Below are positions 55,369 through 64,000 of a stretch of 64,000 nucleotides of DNA, piece after piece. Below the pieces are notes generated by a model. That model was given only the letters and a program-made list of their open reading frames with translations, had not been told where the DNA came from and made no database searches. How positions within the stretch are numbered: position 1 is the first letter of the stretch; each line of letters starts with the position of its first letter. A program made the translations under genes and the position numbers. Origin of the DNA: an uncultured Opitutia bacterium. Its GTDB lineage: Bacteria; Verrucomicrobiota; Verrucomicrobiia; Opitutales; Opitutaceae. The DNA lies in assembly GCA_903840415.1 (NCBI GenBank), contig CAIMFY010000017.1:62001-126000 (forward strand). Direction: 5' to 3'.

Positions 55369-56756
55369 ACGTGGAAGACGTCGAACATTTTTCCCGGGTT
55401 CAGCACGCCGCGCGGATCGAGCGCGTGCTTCACCGCCTGCATCGCGCGGATTTGCGCCGGTGAATGCTGAATGCGCAGGAAGGGTGTCTTCGCCAGCCCG
55501 ATGCCGTGTTCGCCGGAGATCGCTCCACCGAGTGCCACGACGGTTTCCATGAGGCGTTGCACCGCTTGCTCCGCCGCTCGGGTTTCCTTCGGATCGGCGC
55601 GGTGATACATGATGTTCACGTGGAGATTGCCGTCGGCGAGATGGCCAAAAGTCGGCACGTGCAGGCCCGACTCACGCTTCAACTGGCCAAGAAACTGCGC
55701 GAACTTTACGTAGCTGCGCATCGGCAGGACGACGTCCTCGTTGAGCTTAGCGTCGCCGAGTTCGAACATCGCGCCGGAGCACTTGCGCCGCACCGCCCAA
55801 AGTTGTTCCGCCTCCGCGCGAGTGCGGGCCACACGATGGCCCACGGCATGGGCGGCCGCCCACGCCAACAACCCGGCCCGCTGCTCCCGCACCTCTGACT
55901 TCGATCCGGCGAGTTCCAACAAAATCACCGGCCGGCCCGCTTGCCCCGGAAAAATCGTCGTCTGCATCGCGCGCTCGGCGCATAGCACACTCTCGCGATC
56001 GAGAAACTCACAGATCGCCGGTTGCACCCGGGCGCGGAACAGCGCGAGCGCCGCGCGCAGGGCCGCCGGCTCATCGCAAAACGAAGTGAGCAGCGTCCAC
56101 CGTTCCGCCGGCTGCGGAATGAGTTTTAACACCGCGCCCGTCACCACGCCGAGCATCCCTTCGCTGCCGATCCACAGGTCGCGCATGTTGAAACCGGCGG
56201 AAAATTTTTTCGTCGCCGTGCCCCACTCCACATATTCTCCCGTCGGCAAAAATCCGCGCAGCGCCACGACGAAGTCGCGCGTCACGCCATATTTGCCGCC
56301 GTGCATGCCGCCGGCGTTGCAAGCAATGTTGCCACCGATAGTGCAGTATTCCTTCGACGACGGATCGGGCGGATAGAACCAACCTTTCGCCTCCGCTGCG
56401 CGCTGAAGATCGCCGACCTTCGCGCCGGATTGCACGTGGGCCATACCGGCGTCCTCGTCGATGGTGATCTTGTCCAGTGCCAACATGTCGAGCACCCAAC
56501 CGCCCTGCACTGGCGCCGCGCCGCCAGTGAGCGTCGTGCCGCGGCCGCGGGTCGTCACTGGCACTCGAAACCGATTCGCGAGCACGAGCACCACGCCAAC
56601 GTCCGCTTCCGTGCGCGGGCAGATGACCGCTTCGGTGGAAAATAAAATTTTGCTGCTGTCGAACGATGCCTCGCGGCGAGCTGCCGCATCGGTGCGCACG
56701 ACACGAGCGCCGAGTTTACGTTTCAGGAGAGCGGTGGCCTTGACGAAGGTCTTCAT
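55320..56756 (-). CDS. FAD-linked oxidase of the glycolate oxidase / D-lactate dehydrogenase (GlcD) type
   Basis: A 478-residue flavoenzyme of the PCMH/VAO family. The FAD-binding PCMH domain contains VICPRTEADVGVVLVLANRF, TTRGRGTTLTGGAAP, YPPDPSSKEYCTIGGNIACNAGGMHGGKYG. The cap domain ends in a conserved HLADGNLHVNIM and the C-terminal GAISGEHGIGLAK, which supplies the substrate pocket histidines. GlcD oxidises glycolate or D-2-hydroxy acids (lactate); no GlcE or GlcF gene is nearby. I set the start at 56756 (MKTFVKATALLKRKLG). It is followed by the GT39 gene. Confidence 0.88.
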   Translation of the reverse strand: MKTFVKATALLKRKLGARVVRTDAAARREASFDSSKILFSTEAVICPRTEADVGVVLVLANRFRVPVTTRGRGTTLTGGAAPVQGGWVLDMLALDKITIDEDAGMAHVQSGAKVGDLQRAAEAKGWFYPPDPSSKEYCTIGGNIACNAGGMHGGKYGVTRDFVVALRGFLPTGEYVEWGTATKKFSAGFNMRDLWIGSEGMLGVVTGAVLKLIPQPAERWTLLTSFCDEPAALRAALALFRARVQPAICEFLDRESVLCAERAMQTTIFPGQAGRPVILLELAGSKSEVREQRAGLLAWAAAHAVGHRVARTRAEAEQLWAVRRKCSGAMFELGDAKLNEDVVLPMRSYVKFAQFLGQLKRESGLHVPTFGHLADGNLHVNIMYHRADPKETRAAEQAVQRLMETVVALGGAISGEHGIGLAKTPFLRIQHSPAQIRAMQAVKHALDPRGVLNPGKMFDVFHVWKHPRMDVHLPWDHK

Positions 56757-56799
56757 CGGCCGCCAAGCGAACGCACTCCGCGCCGCGCCGCAACGCGAT

Positions 56800-57723
56800 T
56801 TACTTCGCCACCGACAACGGCTTTGCGAACACCCCGAGGTTGTTGCCATTTGACCGCTGCTGACGTTCGCCGCCGGACTTGCCAGCGTTGTCGCTCGAGC
56901 CCAACGCGACACCGCTCGGCTGGTTGAGCACCACGACGTTGGCGCCGTCCGCCCGCACCAGCGTCGTCGAACCGCCGCCATCGAGATTCAGACCATCCTC
57001 CGCGCCAAACCGGCGGAGCCAGGCTGCGACTTCGTCCATCGTCGCACCTTCGCTGAAGCCGGGTTGACGTCCATCGATAGTAAGTAGAATCAAGAACCGC
57101 GCACCCTTCGACAAACCAACTGCAGTGCGGGGATGTGGCGTGCGATTGAATGCGGCCTCGGCGAACGCCGGCGTCACCCCGCGCACGAGCACGATTTCGG
57201 AACCGGCCACCGCCGTCCAAATATTCTCCGTGATAAATCCTGCGCCGGTTTTCGTGATCGTCGCGTGATGGTCCCGCGTGATGATCAAAGCCGCTGCACC
57301 TGTGCCATGGGTGACGGGCGGTGAAACTACGACTCCCCGCGACACTGCCAGCCCAATCAAATCCTTGTCGCCCGGGGTGCAGCACGGCGTGTAGAAGTTG
57401 GCGTTGATCGCGACCTGGAGGCGGTAGTGCGTGAGAAACTCACCCGTGGTTTCGCTCGTGGTTTGTTTCGGAGCGTCGCCGTTATCGGGCGTCGTGAACA
57501 GTTCAACGCCCGGCGCATCTAATTCGATCCGCACAGCAGAAACCTGCTGGAGTCTCGGCTCCGCAGCATCGGCGTCACCGCGCGCAAGCTCGACGCCTTG
57601 AAAAATCGCGACCCATGGCCCGACTGTTACCGCCGCCCGCAGCCGACATTCTAGCGAACCAAGTAGACCCATCATCACCGTCGTCCGCAGGGAGAACTGA
57701 AAAAAGACGGAACGCATAGTCAT
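56800..57723 (-). CDS. Exported phosphodiester-glycosidase-like (NAGPA/DUF2233) protein
   Basis: A 307-residue protein with a hydrophobic start (FFQFSLRTTVMMGLLGSLECRLRA, residues about 7-30) suggesting export. The rest has the NAGPA-like fold: VAINANFYTPCCTPGDK near residue 112, then PRTAVGLSKGARFLILLTIDGRQPGFSEGAT, and the conserved LNLDGGGSTTLV motif at about residues 245-256. The mammalian founder uncovers mannose-6-phosphate by cleaving a phosphodiester-linked N-acetylglucosamine; bacterial proteins are linked to polysaccharide or teichoic-type phosphodiester sugars. The substrate is inferred. Start: ATG at 57723 or, six bases later, 57717. Confidence 0.8.
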   Translation of the reverse strand: MTMRSVFFQFSLRTTVMMGLLGSLECRLRAAVTVGPWVAIFQGVELARGDADAAEPRLQQVSAVRIELDAPGVELFTTPDNGDAPKQTTSETTGEFLTHYRLQVAINANFYTPCCTPGDKDLIGLAVSRGVVVSPPVTHGTGAAALIITRDHHATITKTGAGFITENIWTAVAGSEIVLVRGVTPAFAEAAFNRTPHPRTAVGLSKGARFLILLTIDGRQPGFSEGATMDEVAAWLRRFGAEDGLNLDGGGSTTLVRADGANVVVLNQPSGVALGSSDNAGKSGGERQQRSNGNNLGVFAKPLSVAK

Positions 57724-57818
57724 GAACCCACGCCAGCGAATACTACCCACGCAAGCAAATCGATTAGCCCCGGCAGGCTGGACGGAATGAACCACCGCGC
57801 ATCCTCGAAAGGAAGTAG

Positions 57819-58979
57819 TCAGCGGTTCAGCAGCGCGGTGACGCGGGCACGACCAGGGATCCCGAGCTTGGAAAATATCGCGGCGAGCTGCGTCTTTATC
57901 GTCAGCGGGCTGCGGCCGAGTTCGGCTGCAATCTCGGCGGTGCGCAGGCCTTCGCGCATCCGCATCGCCACCTCGCGTTCGCGCGCGGAGAGCCGGGCGA
58001 GCAGCGCCACCGCACCGGGCGAAAGCGGGCGGTTGCGATCGCCGCGGGGTCGGCGGTAATCGAGTTGAATTTGAAACGTCGGTCGCAGTTGCGCGCTCGA
58101 TCCTGCCGCGCGCAGGACGACCTGAGCGTGCAGCCCCAGATCGTGTTCGCTGACGGCGCGGGACTTGACGAGTGAAGCCCGCTGGCCGCGATCCGAGTTT
58201 TCCCATTGCGCGCGCAGTTCGGCACATGCCTGAGCGATAGGCGCCGGTACACGGAACGCGCGGCGCGCCTTCAGCGCCGCCGCCCCGCGCTCGCCGTAGT
58301 TCCAGACTGCGCAGCCGTGGGCCGCCTCGCCGTTGCGCCAGAGCAACCGCGACTCCCAATCGAGCAACAGCAGCCCGACCGGCACTTCCTCAAGCATCGC
58401 GGCAAACTGCTCTGCCTGAAAAATTTCCTCCTCGTGCGCCAACACGCGATCGAGGGCGACGTGGAAGTGCGCCTGCAGCGCGGCCGCGAACCGCTCCTCG
58501 CGTGCCGTGAAGTCCGGCTCGCCGCTCCGCCGATAGAGATGCACGACCCCCTGGATCGTGCCTTCGTGCCACGAGACCAGAGAGAGAAATTTATCCCAAC
58601 CCTCGCGCTTCATCCCGCGCTGATAGAAAAAGGTCTCCTGCAATTCACCGCGAGTGATGACATCGGACAGCCGGCAAACCGGAGCGCGCGGGTGCCGCGC
58701 AAACCAAACCTCCGCCGGGTGCAGCCGACGCCAGTCGCGCGGCATGTAGGGATGGGCATGGCGGTAGATTTTATTTCCGTCGCCATCGCTGCCGCGGCCG
58801 ATCTCAAAGGTGAAGGAGTCGCTTGGCAGCCCGTCCCGCACGAGCAATTGCAGGCTGTGCCACAAATCGCGTGCCCGGAGCGTCGCGTGCATCCGCAGCA
58901 AGTGCTCCGCGAACCACGGCGCCGCCAGCTCAGTCGCGGACGCAGCGGGGACACGGGGATTGGTCACGATGTCGGCCAT
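57819..58979 (-). CDS. LuxR-family transcriptional regulator with N-terminal sensory region
   Basis: A 386-residue regulator. The C-terminal 60 residues form the LuxR/FixJ HTH (LSAREREVAMRMREGLRTAEIAAELGRSPLTIKTQL). Residues about 150-250 look like a PAS-type fold (EEVPVGLLLLDWESRLLWRNGEAAHG), and the first 150 residues contain a GAF-like or unnamed sensory part (FEIGRGSDGDGNKIYRH). No phosphoacceptor receiver is present, so it probably binds a small ligand. It is divergent from the thiolase gene (171 bases apart), so control of the acyl-CoA operon is a reasonable guess. Start at 58979 (MADIVTNP); an earlier ATG at 59018 is possible. Confidence 0.75.
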   Translation of the reverse strand: MADIVTNPRVPAASATELAAPWFAEHLLRMHATLRARDLWHSLQLLVRDGLPSDSFTFEIGRGSDGDGNKIYRHAHPYMPRDWRRLHPAEVWFARHPRAPVCRLSDVITRGELQETFFYQRGMKREGWDKFLSLVSWHEGTIQGVVHLYRRSGEPDFTAREERFAAALQAHFHVALDRVLAHEEEIFQAEQFAAMLEEVPVGLLLLDWESRLLWRNGEAAHGCAVWNYGERGAAALKARRAFRVPAPIAQACAELRAQWENSDRGQRASLVKSRAVSEHDLGLHAQVVLRAAGSSAQLRPTFQIQLDYRRPRGDRNRPLSPGAVALLARLSAREREVAMRMREGLRTAEIAAELGRSPLTIKTQLAAIFSKLGIPGRARVTALLNR

Positions 58980-59150
58980 GTCTCCACTGCAACCGCCGGC
59001 GGGGTGCGGTGCAACCACGCAGGTAACGAATTACACCGTTCGGCGTATGGCGGCAAAACCGGAGCGCGGCTACTGTAGTCACGTTCCTCCGCAGCCTCCC
59101 CTCGGCCGTGCTTCTTTGGATTTTGGTGCTAGGCACTCGGAATTCTAACT

Positions 59151-60326
59151 ATGTCCATCGTCATCGTCTCCGCGACCCGCACACCGCTCGGCGCGTTTCA
59201 AGGCGCACTGGCCGCCGTGCCCGCACCGCGTCTCGGTGCGACTGCGATTCGCAGTGCGATTTCGGCGGCGAACATTCCGCCCTCCGCGGTCACCGACGTT
59301 TTGATGGGCTGCGTCCTCCAAGCCGGCCAGGGCCAGGCACCCGCGCGGCAGGCGGCGATCCACGCCGGCCTGCTGGCGTCCGCGCGCTGCGTGACGATTC
59401 ACAAAGTCTGCGGTTCCGGCCTCCAAGCCGTGATGCAGGGCGCGCACGCGCTCGCCGCCGGCGATGCCACCATCGTAGTCGCGGGCGGCATGGAGAACAT
59501 GAGCGCCGCGCCCTACCTGCTTCTCAAAGCGCGCGACGGATTCCGCCTCGGCCATCAGCAAGCCCTCGACTCTATCGTCCACGACGGCCTCTGGGACCCC
59601 TACAGCAATCTGCATATGGGCAACTGTGCCGAGCAGTGCGCGAAAAAATTCGCGTTCACCCGCGAGCAGCAGGACGCCTACGCCGCTGAGAGTTTCCGTC
59701 GCGCCAACGCCGCGCAGCAGGCCGGCCGGCTTGCCGAGGAAATCACGCCGGTCGAAATCACTGATGCAAAGGGCGTCGTCACTCACGTCGCGCACGACGA
59801 GGGACCAAAGAAAGTGAATTACGAAAAGATTCCGACTCTCCGCCCGTCGTTCGACAAATCCGGCACGATCACACCGGCCAACGCATCTTCGATCAACGAT
59901 GGCGCAGCCGCACTCGTGCTCTCGACCCGTGAGACGGCGACAAAACTGGGAGCGCATCCGCTGGCTCGCATCGTTTCGTTCGGCGCGCACGCGCAGGAAC
60001 CGGTGTGGTTCACGACCGCACCAATAACCGCCGCGCGGCATGCGCTGGATCGCGCTGGTTGGTCCGTTGCCGAGGTCGATTTGTGGGAGGTGAACGAGGC
60101 GTTCTCCGTCGTGCCGCTCGTGTTCATGCGCGAACTCGGCGTGCCGCACGAAAAGCTCAACGTCCGCGGTGGCGCGATTTCGCTCGGCCATCCGATTGGC
60201 GCGAGCGGCGCGCGCATTCTCGTCACGCTGCTGGCCGCCCTGCGCGAGCGCGGTGCTCGCCGCGGCGTCGCCGCGATCTGCATCGGCGGGGGCGAGGCTC
60301 TCGCCGTGTGCGTCGAGCGGATCTGA
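59151..60326 (+). CDS. Acetyl-CoA acetyltransferase (thiolase)
   Basis: A 391-residue thiolase, normal length. The acylated cysteine lies in VCGSGLQAVMQG, the catalytic histidine in GGAISLGHPIGASGAR and the second cysteine in CIGGGEALAV. Biosynthetic (PhaA/AtoB) and degradative (FadA) thiolases cannot be told apart here, but the FadJ-like gene 13 bases downstream points to a beta-oxidation or branched-chain acyl-CoA role. The start at 59151 follows an AT-rich spacer; it faces the LuxR gene divergently. Confidence 0.92.
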   Translation: MSIVIVSATRTPLGAFQGALAAVPAPRLGATAIRSAISAANIPPSAVTDVLMGCVLQAGQGQAPARQAAIHAGLLASARCVTIHKVCGSGLQAVMQGAHALAAGDATIVVAGGMENMSAAPYLLLKARDGFRLGHQQALDSIVHDGLWDPYSNLHMGNCAEQCAKKFAFTREQQDAYAAESFRRANAAQQAGRLAEEITPVEITDAKGVVTHVAHDEGPKKVNYEKIPTLRPSFDKSGTITPANASSINDGAAALVLSTRETATKLGAHPLARIVSFGAHAQEPVWFTTAPITAARHALDRAGWSVAEVDLWEVNEAFSVVPLVFMRELGVPHEKLNVRGGAISLGHPIGASGARILVTLLAALRERGARRGVAAICIGGGEALAVCVERI

Positions 60327-60339
60327 ACGCGGTGCCACC

Positions 60340-62394
60340 ATGAATGTCCCAGCGGCTGCAACCTTCTCCCTCGATGCCGATCACGTTGGCTGGGTCACGT
60401 TCGACGACCCGGCGGCCCGGGCCAACGTCCTCAATACCGTTATGCTCGACGCGCTCAACGCTGCGCTCGACGCCGCGACCAATGCGCGCCCCTCGGCACT
60501 CATCATCGTCAGTGGCAAAGCAACCACCTTTCTCGCGGGCGCCGATCTGAAGCAAGTCGACGCCTTACCCGATGCTGCGGGCGCCAGAGCGTTCTCGCGC
60601 GCCGGTCAGAAATCTTTCGCCCGCCTCGAGAATTTTCCCGCGCCAGTGGTCTGCGCGATTCACGGTGCTTGCGCGGGCGGCGGCTTCGAACTCGCCCTCG
60701 CGTGTCACTGGCGGATCGCGAGCGATACGGCCGTCACGCGCATCGGTTTGCCTGAAACGGGCCTCGGCACGATTCCCGGTTGGGGCGGCGGCGTTCGCCT
60801 CTCCCGGCTAGTCGGCGCGCCCGTTGCGCTGGCGCACATCTTGCACGCGCAACTGCTGCCGGTGCGTGCAGCGCTGCACGACGGTCTGATCGACGCGGTC
60901 GTCGCAGAGCCGGAATTGCGCGAAACGGCCCAGGTCGCGGCGATGAGATTTGCCCGCGCGGGCCTGCCGGCTCGCGTAAATCCGCCGCCACCACCGCCGG
61001 ATTTTTTCACCCACTTGCGGGCCCAGACTCTCTCGAAATCTCGGGGCCAACAACCCGCGCTCCTCGCGGCGATCGCGGTCGTGGAGCAGGCAACCGCGCT
61101 CGAGGTGGCGCCTGCGCAGGAAGCTGAGGCGCGCGCCTTCGGCGATGTGACAGCCGGACCGGTGTGCAAGAATTTGCTGCACGTTTTCTTTCTGCGCGAA
61201 GCGGCGAGAAAGCAGACGTTGGCCGGGTGGTTCGCTGTCGCCGCATCGCGCCCCCTCGCTCCGATTGCCCGCGTTGGCGTGGTCGGCGCCGGCGTGATGG
61301 GCTCTGGCATCGCCCACTGGCTCGCGGTCCACGGCTGTGAAGTCGTGTTGCGCGATGTGCAGCCTGATTTTGTGGCACGCGGGCTTGGCGTAATCCGCGG
61401 CCTGTTCGATGATGCCGTGAAACGCGGGAAGCTGCTGCCCCACGATGCCGACACGGCGTTTGCCCACATCACGTCCACGACGGACTGGGACGGCTTTGAG
61501 GCATGCGATCTAGTGATCGAGGCGATCGTCGAGAACGCCGCGGCGAAGCAAAGTCTGTTCAGCGAACTCGCCCGCATCGTGCGGCCCGACACTCTACTCG
61601 CCTCCAACACCTCCGCTCTCCCAATCGATGAAATTGCCGGGCACGTGCCGCATCCGGAGCGCACACTGGGAATGCATTTTTTTAATCCTGTGAGCCGCAT
61701 GCCGCTCGTGGAGCTGGTCCTCAGCCGTCAGACGAGCGCCGCCACCGCGGAGCGCGCGCTGGCGCTGGTTAAGTCGCTCGGCAATGCGCCCATCATCTGC
61801 CGGTCGTCACCCGGGTTTCTGGTCACGCGCGTCCTGTTTTTTTATCTCAACGAGGCCGTGCGACTCTGGGAAACGGGTGTGGCGACGGACGAGCTGGACA
61901 CCGCGCTGCGCGACTTCGGCTGGCCGATGGGCCCGCTGCGGCTCATCGACGAAGTCGGGATAGACGTGACAGATTTTATTTTTGGCGAGATGGCGCACTA
62001 TTTCCCCGAACGCTTTGCTCCGGCGACCGCGTGCCGCCAGTTGCTCGCCGCCGGCCTGAAGGGCCGCAAGAACGGCGCCAGCGCCGGCTTTTATCGTTAC
62101 GAGGGGCGAGTCGAGTCCACCAACGACGCCGCCACGCGCGCTCTCGTCGCCGCTCCGGCCCTACGACACCGCGCTCCCACTGAAATCGCCAGTCACCTCA
62201 TGCACGTGATGATCGACGAGGCGCGCCGTTGCCTCGCCGAAGGCGTGGTGCGCTCCCCCGACGACGTTGATTTCGCGTTGCTGAGCGGCACCGGATTTCC
62301 GGCGTTTCGCGGCGGCCTCCTGCGTTTCGCGGCGACGCAGCCGCCTTCGATTTTCCCATGCCCACCCTCACCTCCGATCTCTCCACCGAATTAA
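60340..62394 (+). CDS. Bifunctional enoyl-CoA hydratase/3-hydroxyacyl-CoA dehydrogenase (FadJ/FadB-type)
   Basis: A 684-residue alpha-chain. Residues about 1-200 form an enoyl-CoA hydratase with both catalytic glutamates (GGGFELALAC and LPETGLGTIPGWGG). Residues about 310-660 form an NAD-dependent 3-hydroxyacyl-CoA dehydrogenase: GVVGAGVMGSGIAHW, SNTSALPIDEI, and the catalytic histidine in LGMHFFNPVSRMPLVE. A second C-terminal domain with FRGGLLRFA ends the chain. It catalyses two steps of beta-oxidation and pairs with the adjacent thiolase. The start ATG at 60340 is the first before the hydratase domain. The end overlaps the next gene by 37 bases. Confidence 0.9.
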   Translation: MNVPAAATFSLDADHVGWVTFDDPAARANVLNTVMLDALNAALDAATNARPSALIIVSGKATTFLAGADLKQVDALPDAAGARAFSRAGQKSFARLENFPAPVVCAIHGACAGGGFELALACHWRIASDTAVTRIGLPETGLGTIPGWGGGVRLSRLVGAPVALAHILHAQLLPVRAALHDGLIDAVVAEPELRETAQVAAMRFARAGLPARVNPPPPPPDFFTHLRAQTLSKSRGQQPALLAAIAVVEQATALEVAPAQEAEARAFGDVTAGPVCKNLLHVFFLREAARKQTLAGWFAVAASRPLAPIARVGVVGAGVMGSGIAHWLAVHGCEVVLRDVQPDFVARGLGVIRGLFDDAVKRGKLLPHDADTAFAHITSTTDWDGFEACDLVIEAIVENAAAKQSLFSELARIVRPDTLLASNTSALPIDEIAGHVPHPERTLGMHFFNPVSRMPLVELVLSRQTSAATAERALALVKSLGNAPIICRSSPGFLVTRVLFFYLNEAVRLWETGVATDELDTALRDFGWPMGPLRLIDEVGIDVTDFIFGEMAHYFPERFAPATACRQLLAAGLKGRKNGASAGFYRYEGRVESTNDAATRALVAAPALRHRAPTEIASHLMHVMIDEARRCLAEGVVRSPDDVDFALLSGTGFPAFRGGLLRFAATQPPSIFPCPPSPPISPPN

Positions 62395-64000
62395 AACGCA
62401 AACTCCTCCTCACGATCCTTGAGAGCCGCCACGGCGATTTGCGCGAAGAAAGTTTGAACCGCCAAGGAAAGGGACATTTCCACGTCTCCGGCCAGGGGCA
62501 CGAGGCGATGGCCGCCGTCGGGATGCTACTGGAGCCGGACGATTATGCGTGTCCATATTACCGTGACCGCGGCTTCGTGCTCGGGCGCGGCGTGACGACG
62601 CGACAGCTCGCGCTCGACTACATGGCGAAACGCGAATCGTCATCGCACGGCCGCCAGATGCCGTCGCATTATAGTTATCCGGAATTTCACATCTGGAGCG
62701 TGCCGACTCCGACCGCGTCGCAGCTCCTACCCGCCTGCGGCATGGCGTGGGGCATGCAGCTCGACGAAAAAAAGTCGCTCACCGTGGCGATGGTCGGCGA
62801 TGCCGCGACGCGTCAGGGCGATTACTACGAATCGGTCGCCTTCGCGAAGGAGCGCAAACTGCCGTTGCTGCTGGTCGTCGAGGACAACGGCTACGGCATT
62901 TCCAGCCCCACGCGACGCACGAACCCGCTCGCGTTGAACGTCCTCGCCGCCGAGGAGTGGGTGCGCGTCGATGGCTGGGACGTCGAGCGCGTCCATCACG
63001 TCGCCGCGGAAGCGATGGCTAAAATCCGCGCGGGCGGCGGCCCGGTCTTCATCTGGATGACGCTCGAAAGGCTTTCCAGCCACACCAGCTCCGACGACCA
63101 GAAAATTTATCGCTCGGCCGAGGAACTCGCCACGCTCAGCGATCGCGATCCGCTCAACGTCCTAAAATACCAACTCGTCGCCGAGGACGCGCTCACGCTG
63201 GAAGAGTTTGAGCAACTCGACGGCGAAATGAAGGAGCGCGTCCGCGCCGACTATCTCGCCGCCGAGAAGGCCGAGAATCCCCTCCCCGGCGAACTCGAGG
63301 CCAACGTCGTCCACTCGGCGCCCGACCTCGATGAGACGATGTTCGGCCCCGGCAAATATCGGATGGGCGACTTGATCAACCTCACCCTGCGCGCCGGCCT
63401 CGCCGCCAATCCGCGCCGCGTGATCTTTGGCGAGGACGTCGAGGATCCAAAAGGCGGCGTCTTCACACTCACGAAAAAACTCTCGACCACGTTTCCCGCG
63501 CAGGTGTTCAACTCCCCGCTCGCCGAGTCCACCATTCTCGGCGTGGCGTGCGGACTCGCGAGCTACGGGCGGCTACCGGTGTTCGAGATGCAGTTCATCG
63601 ACTTCATCTATCCCGGCTGGAACCAGCTCGTCACGAATCTCGCCACACTGCGCTGGCGCACCTTCGGCAAATGGACTTGCCCCGCCGTGATCTACGCGCC
63701 CTACGGCGCCTATCTGCCCGGCGGCTCGCTCTGGCACTCGCAGGCCAACGAGGCGGCCATCGCGCATTTCCCCGGCCTCAACGTCGTGATCCCAAGCACA
63801 CCGGAGGACGCCGCCGGCCTACTCTGGTCTGCGATGCACGGCGACGATCCGACGATTGTTCTGATTCCAAAACACATGCTCTGGGCCGAGCGCGAAGTGC
63901 CGACTTCGATCGTGGCCGTGCCGATCGGTCAGGCTCGCGTCGTCAGCTCCGGCAGCGACGTCACCGTCGTCGCCTGGGGCAACACCGTCGAAAAATCCCT
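62358..64000 (+). CDS. Fused alpha/beta E1 component of a 2-oxoacid dehydrogenase, partial
   Basis: At least 547 residues, running off the window end. Residues about 1-310 are an E1-alpha-like domain; the thiamine motif reads VGDAATRQGD...VEDNGYGIS, whereas E1-alpha usually has GDG...NN. Residues about 325-547 are an E1-beta-like domain (KYRMGDLINLTLRAGLAANPRR, GEDVEDPKGGVF, NSPLAESTILGVACGLAS, QFIDFIYPGWNQLV). Fused alpha/beta E1 proteins act in branched-chain 2-oxoacid or pyruvate oxidation with lipoyl E2. The position after thiolase and FadJ favours branched-chain or other acyl-CoA production, but this is inferred. The ATG at 62358 overlaps the FadJ 3' end. Confidence 0.8.
   Translation, partial: MPTLTSDLSTELKRKLLLTILESRHGDLREESLNRQGKGHFHVSGQGHEAMAAVGMLLEPDDYACPYYRDRGFVLGRGVTTRQLALDYMAKRESSSHGRQMPSHYSYPEFHIWSVPTPTASQLLPACGMAWGMQLDEKKSLTVAMVGDAATRQGDYYESVAFAKERKLPLLLVVEDNGYGISSPTRRTNPLALNVLAAEEWVRVDGWDVERVHHVAAEAMAKIRAGGGPVFIWMTLERLSSHTSSDDQKIYRSAEELATLSDRDPLNVLKYQLVAEDALTLEEFEQLDGEMKERVRADYLAAEKAENPLPGELEANVVHSAPDLDETMFGPGKYRMGDLINLTLRAGLAANPRRVIFGEDVEDPKGGVFTLTKKLSTTFPAQVFNSPLAESTILGVACGLASYGRLPVFEMQFIDFIYPGWNQLVTNLATLRWRTFGKWTCPAVIYAPYGAYLPGGSLWHSQANEAAIAHFPGLNVVIPSTPEDAAGLLWSAMHGDDPTIVLIPKHMLWAEREVPTSIVAVPIGQARVVSSGSDVTVVAWGNTVEKS

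Noticed and set aside
57081-57330. A plus-strand 63-codon frame inside the phosphodiester-glycosidase-like gene
   Set aside because: It is opposite a gene with clear family motifs (LDGGGSTTL), so it is a shadow.

Overview
This is about 64 kb of GC-rich, gene-dense chromosomal DNA from a free-living Gram-negative bacterium. I infer Verrucomicrobiota, probably Opitutales/Opitutaceae. The reasons are the gene content, a fused SecDF, a LexA whose upstream site fits the motif reported for Verrucomicrobia, and one-domain and small-protein families I associate with that group. I see no phage, integrase, insertion sequence, CRISPR array, rRNA or tRNA. The window opens inside one gene (ccoG) and closes inside another (a fused E1 dehydrogenase).

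Layout. 1-3.7 kb: end of a cbb3-oxidase maturation operon (ccoG, a tiny membrane protein, a TauE/SafE-like protein, the copper ATPase ccoI). 3.7-7.3 kb: universal stress protein, ndk, a Tat-exported enolase-superfamily protein, trmL, a one-domain response regulator. 7.3-12 kb, minus strand: truA, comF (frameshifted), accD, folC, rpoZ, smpB, a housekeeping run read in that order. 12-18 kb: a HAD phosphatase, ruvX, moeB, a class IV aminotransferase, a small HTH protein with its own terminator, a sugar-acid SDR, an RbsD-like mutarotase, and an HTH/metallo-beta-lactamase fusion. 18-27 kb: an exported beta/gamma-crystallin/DUF4214 protein, then yajC-secDF-recJ (minus), speA and rlmN. 27-32.7 kb: lexA with a candidate operator, an exported GH2 glycosidase, hrpB. 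32.65-33.79 kb is a 1.1-kb stretch with no credible protein gene but many hairpins and a strong terminator. 33.8-42.8 kb: typA, manC, an RluE-like pseudouridine synthase, a nitroreductase, an old-yellow-enzyme, a cytidylate-kinase-like protein, a BASS transporter and murJ. 42.8-50 kb: an FmdB/membrane protein/exported protein operon ahead of murJ, a prenyl synthase, a small membrane protein, cimA behind an attenuator, a lipoprotein and a carbonic anhydrase. 50-64 kb: an exported CocE-type hydrolase, a DHA2 transporter, a GT39-like glycosyltransferase, a GlcD-type oxidase, a phosphodiester-glycosidase-like protein, a LuxR regulator, and a thiolase-FadJ-E1 run suited to fatty- or branched-chain acyl-CoA breakdown.

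The most notable observations are three. First, the ~830-nt plus-strand structured RNA candidate upstream of typA: all seven wobble pairs I noted in its helices are G-U only when read as the plus strand. Second, an isoleucine-type transcription attenuator (26-codon Ile-rich leader peptide plus intrinsic terminator) in front of citramalate synthase. Third, an AccD whose four zinc-ribbon cysteines are all replaced.
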